DNA from: Allium sativum
Lineage: Eukaryota; Streptophyta; Magnoliopsida; Asparagales; Amaryllidaceae
DNA length: 64,000 bases
Direction of reading: 5' to 3'
NCBI GenBank assembly: GCA_030737875.1
Contig: CM060912.1
Location: 461,470,310 to 461,534,309, forward strand
Made by a program: the position numbers and the translations under genes. Within the stretch, counting starts at the first letter, position 1. Each line of letters begins with the position of its first letter. Of this stretch, positions 47,755 through 59,190 are shown piece after piece. A model generated the notes under the pieces. That model searched no databases and was not told the origin of the DNA. It saw only the letters and a list, made by a program, of their open reading frames with translations.

Positions 47755-47844
47755 GACACGAGGTTAGGTTACACTAGTGGTATAAGCCTGCCCGGACCAA
47801 CCGACATATCCAACAGCCACTAAGGTCAAACCTAATGTGAGAGG
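47755..47844 (+). other. Conserved LTR stem-loop block, D copy 1
   Basis: GACACGAGG to GTGAGAGG. Arms GTTAGGTT..CTAGTGG and CCACTAAG..AACCTAAT pair. The inner pairing is weakened by CCGAC in place of CCGGC. Confidence 0.7.
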
Positions 47845-47873
47845 TCCAAGTGCCCAAATACGAATTGGGCCAA

Positions 47874-47964
47874 GACATGAGGTTAAGCCCAACTTGTGGA
47901 ATAAGTCTGTCCGGAACCGACCGGCACATCCAGCATCCACAAGTCGTAGGCTTAATGTGAGAGG
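47874..47964 (+). other. Conserved LTR stem-loop block, D copy 2
   Basis: The cleanest case: TTAAGCC with GGCTTAA and ACTTGTGGA with TCCACAAGT pair perfectly. The inner TCCGG and CCGG pair around AACCGA. 119 bases from copy 1, the same as in C. Confidence 0.78.
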
Positions 47965-50326
47965 TCTAACCCATTATAAAATATAAATAGATAAGAAAAT
48001 GAGTTGGGCTATTTAATCTGTTTTAAAAATAGCAACGCATTTTAAAAACCTGAACGAGTTTATCGATTTATTTTATCCATTTTATAATGAATATTAAAAG
48101 AGAAATTTCAAAACTAATATTTTGGAAAATAATATTATTATAAAAGGATAACCTATAGAATAATCAATTTTTAGATTATAGTTGGAGTAATCTTGGTAAC
48201 GAATTTATAAACGTTTTAAAATACGTAAAAATAAGGAAAATCTTTTTATTTAGATTTAAATGATATTATCAATTATTAATTATAATTGAAATAGAAAGGA
48301 AATTGATTATGAGTTGTTTGTGAACAATGTTTTGAAGGACATTAGTTCTTGAAACTCAAATCAATAGTGAAAATTTGATTTGTTATTAATTAGTCTTTTA
48401 ATTAAGATTAAATGAAATTTTCTAAAAAAATAGATGCCTAATATTATATATTAAATTAGGAATTAATGAAACATGAAATGGGGTCTTTCGTGAACTATGT
48501 TTTAAATAACATCAGTTCTTAAACCCGGATTAAAGATAAGATTATTCCAGAAAAGTGATTAGTCATTTAACAATGGTTTTAGAAGACTAAAACTTAATAA
48601 AGTTTTAAATAAATCTTTAATTAGATTGAAGGTGAATAAAGGAAGATTAAAGAATAAGTTGAAAGATTTGTCTTTGAGAAAATTTATTAATGTGAATACT
48701 TTATTAAAAGGATATTCTGAATTGGAATGGGGCATTGATGTGGTTTATGTATAGCACCTAATTTTAAATCACGCGATTTATTTGGAAAGTTCGACTTTAC
48801 TCTCATTCCAAATAATGATACGACGTTCGAAGAATTGAAGACGGCGATTGAAGACCGATGATCTTCACATCGAATGGGTAGCTAGTGTTGAGGCCCTTGA
48901 TTGATTTGCTCCCAAGATGGGGCTAAAACGGTGGTTATCCGGACGTAGTGTTGATTTGTACGGATTTGGCTTTCGCTCAGACCCAGAGCATAAGTTTATA
49001 AATGGATGTGTGTCTGACGTTGAATTTTGTTCTATGTAAATTGATTTCTATTAATATACGACCGTTGGTGGCGGAGAATTTATTCTCTTGCTCAACACCC
49101 TTAGAGGTTGCGTATTAATAGTTATCAATCGCATGGCGTGAATTGTCAACGTGGCACGCTAAGATGAAGAAGATCAAGGCTTTGTTGAAAAGCAGGCCTT
49201 GTGGTTATAACGTTACTTCGCGAGCCTCACAACCCGGTTGAGTATAAAACGGGAGAAGGGAACGCAGGGAGAGCAGCACGTTTCTTTCTAGCTAGAAGTG
49301 GTGTCGGTGCTTATACTGGCTGATATTTACTTATGTGGATGATGGAATGTTGTGCGCCTCGGATGATAGGTCCTATAGGATCAGGAAACGTGTGTTCAGG
49401 AATTGTCAATCCACAAACCGCAAGTGTGGACCAGCCCTGCAGCTATCCAAGGGTTCTCTACGGGGGATCCTGAGACATTAGCTAAAGTGTCGCGAATCGG
49501 TAAGGAGCTCCTCCCTAGCCTTGACTCATGATGGAAACCCAATTTCCAATACGACCTCCTGCGGTTTTGATTGTATTACTAGTATGGAGGCATAGTATAT
49601 GGTAACTATGCTTCCTAGGATTGATACATTTACTTTGAAATTTTTTGAAACATATATACACTAATAATAATATCAAATTCGTTTTTAACGTATCAAGCAT
49701 TTTTAACCATTATAAGGTAAAACCCTATCCTCCGGTTTGCGTTGCATTGTGTGATGGGACTTGGGTCTTATGATGGTTTCATTTTTCCAAAAGGCATTGC
49801 GTTGTTTAACGATTAACTTTAATTTATGCACGACAATCCATTGGAGTAAACCCGTTCCGCATTAGCGGCGTGGTCCTTGGATTTGCCTTATTACTATTAG
49901 CTAAATTAGTTTAGAATTCTCACACCGGTCCCACGACTGACCCATTGTTTGTTTCCACCTTTACAAACTCGGGTGCCCTCTTCTCCACACGGGCAGTCGA
50001 GTAGTTTGTCTACAGGTCTGTATCTCGAGCAGGATTCTGGATCGAAGCCTAAAGCTGTGTCCAGAGCATAGAAAGTCTTCCGCTGTATCTATTTTATTGT
50101 TTCCGCTGTATTTCATTATAATATTGTTATTTATCTTCCGCTGTAATTTTATTCGATGTACTCTGATATTCTGTACTCTGATGTAACATTATTGAAATGT
50201 TATAAAAGTCTGCTGTTATTGTTCTGATGTTGTTGTATTCCCAAAGTTAACGTGTTCGGGTTTTGAACAGTCTTGGTCGATTTTGCGATCGATTGGGTCG
50301 GGAGAAATCTGAGTCGTTACATTTTA

Positions 50327-50517
50327 TGTTGTAATGGGCTTTTGTATTTCAGACATGTGATGTTTTTGGACCACGGTATCTTATGATAAATAAAGTTTTT
50401 ATTCCGCTGTTATTATATATGTCTGTCTTGTAATATTTCCGTTCCGTTTACTATAACGCTTCACGAAACTTAATGCATTCCCTTTGTGAGTGACATTAAC
50501 GGACGTGGGGTGTCACA
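50327..50517 (+). repeat. 5' LTR of C, right end
   Basis: Resumes after the TTTTA duplication and ends GACGTGGGGTGTCACA. H and F LTR ends are very similar. Confidence 0.85.
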
Positions 50518-50519
50518 CT

Positions 50520-50537
50520 TGGTATTAGAGTTGAAGG
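50520..50537 (+). other. Primer-binding site of C
   Basis: TGGTATTAGAGTTGAAGG, two bases after the LTR, with two changes from the H site. Confidence 0.8.
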
Positions 50538-50701
50538 TTACCAGATTAGATAAAGAAGAAGTTTTTGAAAATTATTTTCAAAAAGGTTTTAAAAGAAAGC
50601 ATTTTCAAAAAGAATAGTCTATTTTGAAAAACATTCCCTAAAAAGATATAAGTAATATCGTTTGATCCCTTGTCTGAATCTCTTTCGTTTTCTTTTTCAG
50701 T
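50538..50701 (+). other. Leader of C with splice-acceptor-like word
   Basis: Ends TTTCGTTTTCTTTTTCAG at 50700, one base before the gag ATG at 50702. AT-rich, no gene. Confidence 0.5.
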
Positions 50702-51715
50702 ATGTCTGGGGAACCCAACATTCCAGAGGGCGTTACGATACCAGGATGGTTCCGTAGGTATCTGGAGGCCATGGCGCCTGCCGAAATCCAAGGAAACGTT
50801 CCTCCCCTAACTGCACATGTTGTTCCTCCTCCTCCTCCTCCGCGTGCAGACAACTTCTCAAAGATCTACAAAGATTTCCATGCTATGGGAGGGAAGTAGT
50901 TTCATGGAACTGAGACGTTTGTGGAAGCTAGGAACTAGCTCAAGGAGACCAAGGACTTGTTTGTAATCTTTGAAGCAGAGGATCGAAGAAAGATTCAGTT
51001 AGCTGCTTGGCTATTAAAGGATGAAGCTTCATTTTGGTAGGAGGTAACCCGAGCAGGCCATCCGGTGGACACTTGAGATGACTTTAGACAAAGGTTTGAG
51101 ATGAAATTACTTTCCCAAGCTGAGAAGAGCATGCAGATGGAGAGGTTCTTAGCACTCAAACAAGAGAACTTGACGGTTAAAGAGTATGTGAACAAATTTA
51201 ACTAACTGGAAATATTTGGATTGGAATTGGTAGACACGCCGCATAAGAAGGCTTTGCGGTTTGCTAAAGGGCTGAATGAACCCCTTCATGGGTTAGCCAT
51301 GTCCCACATCCCAATGGGAGCTACCTTTGAAAGACTTGTTGACATGGCCTTGATGTATGAGGAAGAGAAAGCGGAGAAGAAGGAGGTTAAAGCTGAGGAA
51401 ACAACGCAAAACAAGAAAACATGGCCCAAGAAGGGACAACAACAACAACAATAAAAGAAAGGAGGAAAGAATGACAAGGGTAAGGAGAAAAGGAAGTGTC
51501 ACAGCTGTGGGAAAGAAGGTCATTTGATCAAAGACTGTAAAAGAAGTAAGAACACTTGCTTTAATTGTGGAGAAGTCGGACACTTTGCTAGAGAGTTCCC
51601 AAAGAAACAAGGATCACAGGGACAAGGTCAAAGGCCAGAAACTTCTGGAGGGCAGGTGCATGCTCTCGTGATCAGTGCTCCTAATAGAGGTAGGAAAATT
51701 TCTATGTAAGGTTTA
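50702..51715 (+). pseudogene. gag of element C
   Basis: The first frame 50702-50899 (MSGEPNIPEGVTIPGWF, proline run PPPPPP) ends at a TAG where H continues GGKPFHG. More stops follow in the capsid domain at about 50938, 51040 and 51205. Then clean frames 51221-51454 (ALRFAKGLNEPLHGLAM) and 51524-51709. Zinc knuckle one, CHSCGKEGHLIKDC, is intact. Knuckle two, CFNCGEVGHFAREF, has lost its last cysteine, as in H. A CAA-rich tract near 51437 ends in a stop. Related to H gag throughout. Confidence 0.88.
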
Positions 51716-54346
51716 ATTTCTATTTCAAACCATACTATAAGAACACTTTTTGATTCTGGCGCTTCACATTCATTTGTATCTAGTTCTGTGGTTGAATCTC
51801 TACACTTAATTACTAGTATGGTAGTGGATCCCGTAGTTGTTTCAAACCCTATTGGTGGTTCGGATCATTTATCTATGATTTGTCGGGGTTTGAAAATATC
51901 CGTGTTAGGCATCGAGTTTGAATGCGACGAATATGTGCTCGGGTATGGGCTATGGGTTGATTCTAAGAATGGATTGGCTTACCATGTATGGTGCCATTCT
52001 GGATTGCGAGAAGAGGATCATTAGGCTTCTGACTTGTCATGGGAGGACCCTCGAGATTTCTTGTGACCCCCAAGGGTCTGTTATGCTTAGTTTCTTAGAG
52101 TCTCTTGATGCATTTATCGATGATCTGCAATCTGTTCCAGTAGTCCGAGATTGTTCTGATGTTTCTGATGAGGCACGGGGTTTACCTCCAAGGCACGAGA
52201 TCAACTTGCGTATATATCTGGTGGACAATGCAAAGCCAGTTGCATCACCAGTGCGCCATATGGCTCCAAGGGAAAGGAAGGAGATGAGTAAGCAAGTAGG
52301 GGAGCTACTTGAGAAAGGATTTATCAGACGAAGCATATCTGAATGGGGTGCTCCAGTTGTATTTGCAACTAAAGCGGATGGTTCGCTTCGTTTGTGTGTC
52401 AACTATAGAGAGTTGAATAAACTCACTAGGAAGAATAGGCACCCGCTTCCGAGGATTGATGATTTATATCAGCTTGTAGGTGCCTCGGTATTTTCCCAGT
52501 TAGACCTAGCCACGGTGTTTCATCAGTTGAGGGTGGTTGAGGACAACATAGATACGACTGCTTTTAGGATTTCGGATGGTTTCTTTGAGTGGCTAGTTTT
52601 GCCTTTTGGTCTGACAAATGCACCCTCCTATTTTGTTGATCTGATGAGTAGGGTGTTTCGGGAGTTCCTAAATAAATTTGTAGTAGGCTTTGTTGATGAC
52701 ATTTTGATCTTCTCAAATAGTGAAGAAGAGCACGCCCAGCATTTGGGAGAGGTTTTGAAACTCTCTGTGACCATCAGCTTAAGGTAAAGTTCTCCAAATG
52801 TCATTTTTGAAGAAAGGATGTGAGTTTATTAGGGCATGTAATCTCTAAAGAAGGAATAGATGTGGATCCCACGAAAGTAGTTGCGGTGCAAGATTGACAG
52901 ATTCCTAAAAATGCAACAGAGGTGAGAAGCTTTCTTGGGTTGGCAGGTTATTATAGGAAGTTCATTAAGAACTTCTCGAAGATATCATCCCCACTCACCA
53001 GGCTGACGATGAAGAAGTTGGCATTTTCATGGGATATAGATTGTGATGTTGCTTTCCAGTGTTTGAAGAGGGCTCTTACAATAGCCCTAGTCTTGACTTT
53101 GCCCGATGGGAAAAAAGTGTTTACAGTTTACCCTGATGCATGTGGTGTAGGGCTTGGTGCGTTTCTGATGCAAGAAGGGAAAGTAGTGTATTATCTGGGT
53201 GGACAGTTGAGAGTTCATGAGAAGAACTACCTCACCGATGATCTAGAGCTAACTGCCATAGTATTTGCGCTAAAGACGTGACGTCATTATTTACTTGGAG
53301 AGAAGTTTGAATTATACACCGATCATAAATCTCTCAAGCATCTGCTCTCACAGAAGGATCTTAATTTAAGGCAATAAAGATGGATGGAGTTCTTAGCTAC
53401 TTATGATTTTGAAATCGCTTATACCCCTGGCAAGGGTAATGTGGTGGCTGACGCACTAAGTAGACAGAGGATGGCCTCAAGTCCTTTGTTTGTGGGGAGG
53501 AAGAGCTTGGAGTTCATCTCAACTTTTGATTTTAAACCCCCCATCGAGATTTTTCCTGACTAGTTTGCATCATTGGAGATATGACCAACTCTTATGGATC
53601 AGATAACAGCTTCACAACAAGGTGACCCACAGATTTTAGACATCATGGATAAGCTCCAAAAAGGTGAGACTTCTAGTCACCTCAGTTGATATACCATAAA
53701 TGAAAAGGGGCGGTTGCGACGAGATGGAAGGCTTTGTGTTCCTCAAACTGGAAACTTCATAAAGGCAGTCCTAGAAGAAGCCCACCATTCTAAGATGACT
53801 ATTCATCCAGGCAGTGATAAGATGTACAGAGACATGAAAAGATTTTTCTTTTGGGCTGGGATGAAGAAAGATGTGACCGAATTTGTTTCTCAATGTTTGG
53901 TTTTCCAGCAAGTTAAAGCTGAGCAAAAGAAGCCCGGTGGTTTACTTCACCCTTTGGAGGTTCAACAGTTGAAATGGGAGAGCGTCTCTATGGATTTCAT
54001 AGATGGTTTGCCTAGATCGAAGAAAGTCAACACCAGTATCTGGGTTGTGGTACATAGACTCACTAAGAGCGCTCACTTTATTCCAGTTAATAGTAAGAGG
54101 ACGATAACATGGTTGGCAGCAATCTATATCGGGGAGATAGTTCGTCTTCATGGGGTACCTTCCAGCATCGTGAGCGATCATGACCCCATCTTTACCAGTG
54201 AATTTTGGAGGAGCTTGCAAGAAGCATTAGGTACACAGTTGTGTTTTAGCACCGCTTATCATCCTCAAACCAATGGCCAGACGGAGAGAGTGAACAGAAT
54301 TCTTGAAGATCTTTTAAGGCTATGTATCCTAGACTTCGGAGGGACT
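51716..54346 (+). pseudogene. pol of element C (protease, RT, RNase H, integrase core)
   Basis: Protease keeps LFDSGASHSF at about 51748. A frameshift near 51955 leads to the RT frame 51918-52787, with [27 protein letters not shown] and catalytic FVDDILIFS. A frameshift near 52770 and stops at about 52807 and 52897 follow. RNase H (52922-53510) has [17 protein letters not shown] and [10 protein letters not shown] but stops at 53279 and about 53376. Integrase frame 53714-54346: HHSKMTIHPGSDKM, then CLVF instead of CLVC, and VVVHRLTKSA with histidine for the first catalytic aspartate. SDHDPIF and QTERVNRILE are intact. Cut at 54346 by F within the FGGTW-coding site. Confidence 0.9.
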
Positions 54347-55647
54347 TGTTTAACACCCCACCTCCGTTAAGGTCACTCACAAAAGGAATGCATTAACTTC
54401 AGTGGAGCGTCATAAGTGTATAGAACATATAAATTACAAAACAGACAAAATTTAAACAGCGGAAAATAAATTAAACTTTACTTTATTGATAAAACAACAA
54501 CTTGGAAAAACAGCTTGTCCAAAGATTGTTTTCCAGCACCAAAACACCAATACCCATTATAACAAAGCATCTGCCTTGTTTAACAAAATAAAGAAGCATG
54601 AAATGACAATGATATTCCCCAATAAAGCATGAGCCAGCCATAGCTATGGAAAGGAGAGTCCAAAGCAATACACCTTTTATCTTCGAGCTGGAAAGAAAAC
54701 TGAGCTAAGTGGTAATATTCCCTCCCTATGAACCTGGGGGGAGGGGGAACGGAAAAAAAATAGAGCGAAACAAAACAGAGTCAGACATAAAGCATGGTAA
54801 GTCCAGTGACTTTCGACATGTAAATAGGTAAAAGCATCATGACATGAATAAACTGAATACCAGTCATAACCATGATAATAAGCATAGCACGACAACAAAT
54901 GATGATCGTTAGATATGACAAGGTAAGATACACTGAATGTGCTTCGGTTCTTTCTCTGATTTCCTATTTTCTCTACACCACCCAATTAGCATCCTAACTA
55001 GTGTCTTTTATAGAACGATTCATATTCCTTACTAGTGTCCCAACTAATATCCTGTGAAAAAGGATCTGTATCCCATACTTGTGTCCCAACTAATATCCTA
55101 TGTTATATAATAAGGTGATCCCAACCCCGCAATTGTGGTAGCCTTCAGGTGTACATCTAGTATGAGGATCTTACCTCAATCAGCCTAATTGCCATGAAGA
55201 TGTTAGATGTACCCTTACTACCCTATCGATCGGCTCCCTACTTGTATAAATTTTCCTTGTGTCTGTGTCAATCGACCCTATCTTGCGTGTAGATACCCTG
55301 TGTTGGTCCCACCATAAGGTGTATCGGTCTCTATGATATCAACCCGACACGATTCAAGATGCACAGTGTATAACTACTAGTACCCAGTGCCTGCTTTTTC
55401 CACTCTGAAGTACGTGCACGCCCGTAATCCGTCTGAACCTACACTGACGTACCCCCCTGCCGCTATTTTGACCTCTTATAATCAGCCCAGTAATCGTGCC
55501 CCACCCTTCCTAGATCAGGGTACCATGATACATCTATGTTGGTTACTGCTGAAATGGTTCCTCGTTACTAGGGTTTCCTAGGGTCTATTCGTATACCCCC
55601 AAGTTGGCTAAGTGTTATCCATTCATTCAAGTTAACTTAACCCATCC

Positions 55648-56060
55648 ACACGTCATGTCACGTTGGTTAAGTGTTTCTTATGAACTTAACTGTTCTCATT
55701 CATCATGTTGTAATTGGTTAAGTGTTTTCTATTAACTTAACCCTGTTCATTCATCATATTATATTGGTTAAGTGTTTCCCCTTAGCTTGACCCCATTCGT
55801 TCATCATGTTATATTGGTTAAGTGTTTCCCATTAACTTAACCCCACTCGTTCATCATGTTATATTGGTTAAGTGTTGCCCTCTTGTGTTAACTTAACCCT
55901 ACCACTTGTCATGTTACATTGGTTAAGAGTTACCCTCTTGTGTTACTTAACCCTACCACTTGTCATGTTACATTAGTTAAGCGTTGCCCAATCGCACATC
56001 ACGTTATACTGGTTAAGTGGTGCCCTCTTGTGTTAACTTAACCCTAACATTCTTAGCATG
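55648..56060 (-). repeat. About 50-56 bp hairpin tandem array in F LTR
   Basis: About eight units of TTGGTTAAGTGTTTCCC followed by TTAACTTAACCC and CATGTTA. GGTTAAGT and ACTTAACC pair within units. Three units carry CCCTCTTGTGTT in the loop. H and its relatives have single loose copies (near 23500). Confidence 0.8.
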
Positions 56061-56098
56061 TCTGTTCATTATCATAAATTCATTCATTAATGCCTCAG

Positions 56099-56188
56099 CC
56101 TCTCACATTAGAACCGGTGTTTGCGTTTGTTGGATGTGCCAGGCGGTTCTGGGCAAACTTCTACCACAAACTCATTCTAACCTCGGGT
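56099..56188 (-). other. Conserved LTR stem-loop block, F distal copy
   Basis: In element sense ACCCGAGG to GTGAGAGG. GTTAGAA pairs with TTCTAAT and TTTG-G with C-CAAA nearby. The inner TGCCCAG..CCTGGCA pair closes with a compensated A-T in place of G-C. Confidence 0.65.
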
Positions 56189-56207
56189 TTTGAGCTTAAT
56201 GCGCTAA

Positions 56208-56297
56208 CCTCTCACATTAGATATATATTGTTGCGGTCGCTGGATGTGCCGGGCGATTCCGGGCAGTCTTACACCAAAATTCAATCTAACCTCGGGA
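56208..56297 (-). other. Conserved LTR stem-loop block, F proximal copy
   Basis: GTTAGAT pairs with ATCTAAT. The inner TGCCCGG pairs with CCCGGCA around AATCG. 109 bases from its twin. Confidence 0.65.
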
Positions 56298-57369
56298 TAG
56301 ACACGTTCATCTTTAGCCAATTTACATATATACTATACATGACCAAGTCTAGATTTTATATGCTAATGATCCCAAATTCACCAAACTAGTTATGTTTCGC
56401 TTCCCAAGTTATGCCCAACAAATTCAATTACAAGTTATTACTCAAAATAGGTTACACCCAATCTTCCTAAATTTGCAATAATAGTCATGCCCCAAAATCG
56501 CAATATACATTATGCTTGGCGTCCCAACCAATAGTTATGCCCAATCTAGATTTAATATTCCAATTTACAGTTTCTGCCAATCTAAATTTAATATTTCAAT
56601 TTACCCCAAGTTCGCAACAATAATATTTATACCCCAAATCATAAGTTACAAATTTTATCCAACAATTTCACCGAATATGTTATGCCCAATTATTTCACCA
56701 AATACATTGTGCACAATATTTACCCAAAATATTCCTCGTATTCCAATCGTTCGTATTTCGCGATTTCAGCCTAGGTTCGAAGGTAACCCAGGATCACAAA
56801 AGAAAAAGGAAATAAGGGAAGAGAGAGAGAGAAGGAGCATAAAATAAGAATAGGCATAAAAATAGGCATGTAACAATAGACCTAATACAAGAGATTTAGA
56901 TCCAACAAGGATAGATTCTTGAGTAAACTGATACAATCATGATCGCAGGCATAAGAATAACATCACGAACCAAAGAGGATTATAAACCCGATGTACAACA
57001 GAGATAGGCCTGATTTAATCAATAAAAATTACCTCTAAGGCATGTAAAGACATAGATTCAATAGAAGGATAGGGATAAATCTGAAAAGATTATCTTACAA
57101 TCAGGCATATACTTTGATTCATTTTATTACATGTCAAGATTACAATCAGGTATTCAAATCTGAAAATAACGTGAACTTACATTGCTAGGCTTAAGAAAAG
57201 ATAATTGAATCGTTGTTGTTGTAGCAAAACTAATCTTCTAAGTTGATCTGAGGCTCTCTAATTTTCTTCTTGAATTTAGTTTGAAGAATGACGGCTAGGC
57301 TAGTTTAGGGATGAACAACATGACAGCGCCATAGCCTTTGAGCAATAGAATTAGGGTTGGGTTATGAGT

Positions 57370-57380
57370 GTATATATAAA
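57370..57380 (-). promoter_or_regulatory. Candidate TATA box of F LTR
   Basis: Minus-strand TTTATATATA. It would place the stem-loop blocks about 1.1 kb downstream, as in C. Confidence 0.4.
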
Positions 57381-57755
57381 TGTCTAGGATTATTAAGAGC
57401 CTTTGGATCAACATAGGGTCCATCCAAACCATCCAGTCCAAGAGAATGCATCATCAGGCCAATCAGAAGTTTTTAGATGATTTTGAATTTCGAACCCATT
57501 TTTGACTTTCTGGACATATTTCTGAAGTACTGAACCCAATATATATATATATATATTCTCCCCTACACGTATACATACTTCTAAGGCTTATAACTTCTTC
57601 ATGTAGTGTCTGATTTACGCAAACCCGAACTCTATTTCAAGCAAAATTCCGAGACGAACGCAATGGCGTAACCCGTTTCGCTTAATTCCCACTTTTAAAA
57701 TTAATTATTCTTTAATTCGTTACTTTAGTATTCACAGAAAATACGGTGTGTTACA

Positions 57756-58370
57756 TTTTCCCCTCCTTTAAAGGATTTCGTCCCCGAAATCTCTAAGTTA
57801 AGAAGAATGTATCCAAACATCCAACATCCATCTACTCAACCATCAATCACAAGCATCCATTGTCCTTAAAAAGATTTCTACTGCTTTCATGATCATATGC
57901 ATAGTGTGTGTACATGCCCTTATCTAATGCAAAATAAGGTGGTCTACGGATTCAGTTGACCTCCTTAATGCGAATTATGTCAGTGCTATGAGTCCATCAT
58001 GTATGAAATTACTCCTAATCGTATTTTATAACTTCTACATGAGTGCCCAATCATTCATACAAATGCAACGTCCATATGATAACACATCAAGTTTCAATCC
58101 ATATACAAATACGTATATACATATGCAATATGAAAGTGACTGAGTGGATCTAGTGCCTAATGTGTGTGTACATGCATCCACGAGCAACCACTAACAAACA
58201 CTTACATCAACTTGCATCCACCAAACATAACATGTCTCAAACACATGTTTACATCCATTGGCTTCTACCTAAGGATCGAGGATAGGACCGAGAGGATATA
58301 CTTAAAAGATAAAGACTAGCATGCAAATTAACTTTACAGAAAAAGAGAGATCAAGGATATACCCTCAAAA
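57756..58370 (-). other. Polypurine tract and 3' untranslated region of F
   Basis: Minus strand AAAGGAGGGGAAAA abuts the LTR. The rest is non-coding and resembles 25636-26248 of H. Confidence 0.65.
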
Positions 58371-59190
58371 AGGGTATGATGCGCGTATCTAGTCTTCAGC
58401 CTTCTAAGTCGCATCTTCTTGAGCTTCACCCCATTGTGCTCTGACTGTCTTAACTTCACGATTTCGTAGCTTCTTAATTTCTGTTTCCAAAATATGAGCT
58501 GGAACTCATTTTACTGTCGCCTCTCGTTCCACCCTTTCTTCTTCTAGTATACTCGGCACTACAAGTTCTGCTGTGTCATGCTAAACATGTCTTCCAAAAG
58601 GTCTTCCAAAATTCACTAGAGGGTACTCCATGTGGAAGAACTATCTCTTGAAAATAAACAGATGCTAACCATGTTACTAGGTGTGGTTATTAAGGTGATT
58701 AGAGGTCTTTTCTCTACTTAACTTATCCATTGCGTCAACTATCTGAGAGTCTTTTCTTTGTGTAGTCCCTATTTGATCCAAAAGCATAGGTCTTACTCCT
58801 AGTGATGCCAACTACTAACTTAACCGAAGGTTTTAAAATCAAAGATCGATATATATTCTAAACTTTTCCTTTTCACATAAAGAGGACTTGAGGTCAACCT
58901 TTTTCTTCTTAAGGCATCCGCTACGACCTTACCCTTCCTTCTTACATCAAAATGGCGCCTAGTCCTGTGTCGAATGCATCCGTGTATACCGTAAACCATT
59001 TACTACAGTAAGATAAAAGTCAAAACTGGGGCTGTTGTAAGAGCCCTCTTTGATCGTTGGAAAACGACATCACAATCAATACCACGAGCAAAGGTTAGAT
59101 TCTTCTTCGTTAATCCAGTAAGTGGGGCTAGTACCTTCGCAAAGTTCTTAATGAACTTCCTATATTAGCCTGCTAGTCCAAGAAAGCTTC
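58371..59190 (-). pseudogene. Element F: collapsed integrase and RNase H remnants
   Basis: Compared with H, only scraps are in place. 58390-58580 is the chromodomain side of integrase (KLRNREVK-like). 58600-58680 is a core scrap without the second catalytic aspartate. 58710-58860 is the region before integrase. 58880-58935 is the ADALSR end of RNase H and 58940-59190 its start plus the RT link. At least four deletions separate them and frames shift repeatedly. No domain is whole. Confidence 0.65.

Larger units (their letters stand above)
20063..50321 (+). mobile_element. Element D: non-coding LTR retrotransposon with giant LTRs
   Basis: Two LTRs start TGTAACAACCCTGAATTTTG (20063, 34922) and end GAGTCGTTACA (34519, 50321). 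They are flanked by a perfect TTTTA duplication. Between them lie only 402 bases holding a primer site and a polypurine tract. After removal of inserted elements H and E, the 5' LTR is about 3.4 kb and the 3' LTR about 6.1 kb. No coding sequence is present, so D moved with proteins from another element. The 30 kb span is mostly its nested guests. Confidence 0.9.
45267..50321 (+). repeat. D 3' LTR, part after E
   Basis: Continues D from CCAACCCTAATGAAACC. 45272-47265 matches the 5' LTR. 47266-49955 is present only here in D and includes the twin stem-loop blocks and AT-rich filler without genes. From 49957 it matches again to GAGTCGTTACA. The long segment has relatives in the G LTR (for example TTGGTGGCGGAG at 49060-49073 and, on minus, near 61995), so it is ancestral LTR sequence. 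Confidence 0.88.
17386..54346 (+). mobile_element. Element C: chromovirus interrupted by D and F
   Basis: The 5' LTR (17386-20062 and 50327-50517), primer site, gag and pol up to the integrase core are present. The rest lies beyond F/G, outside the window. The left flank ATGGC (17381-17385) would be the target duplication, but its partner is not visible. Gag, pol and LTR ends are related to H and F: all three LTRs end near CATTCCCTTTGTGAGTGACATTAA (read in element sense). Confidence 0.85.
54347..57755 (-). repeat. 3' LTR of F
   Basis: 3,409 bases. On plus it reads TGTTTAACACCCCACC to GGTGTGTTACA. Its first 70 bases are close to H and C LTR ends. It holds a hairpin tandem array, twin stem-loop blocks, a possible TATA (57380-57370), an AT microsatellite (57538-57560) and no genes. 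Confidence 0.88.

Noticed and set aside
47266..49955. A separate transposon inserted in the D 3' LTR
   Set aside because: No terminal repeats or target duplication. Parts recur in G, and the other LTR shows a filler-bearing deletion junction.
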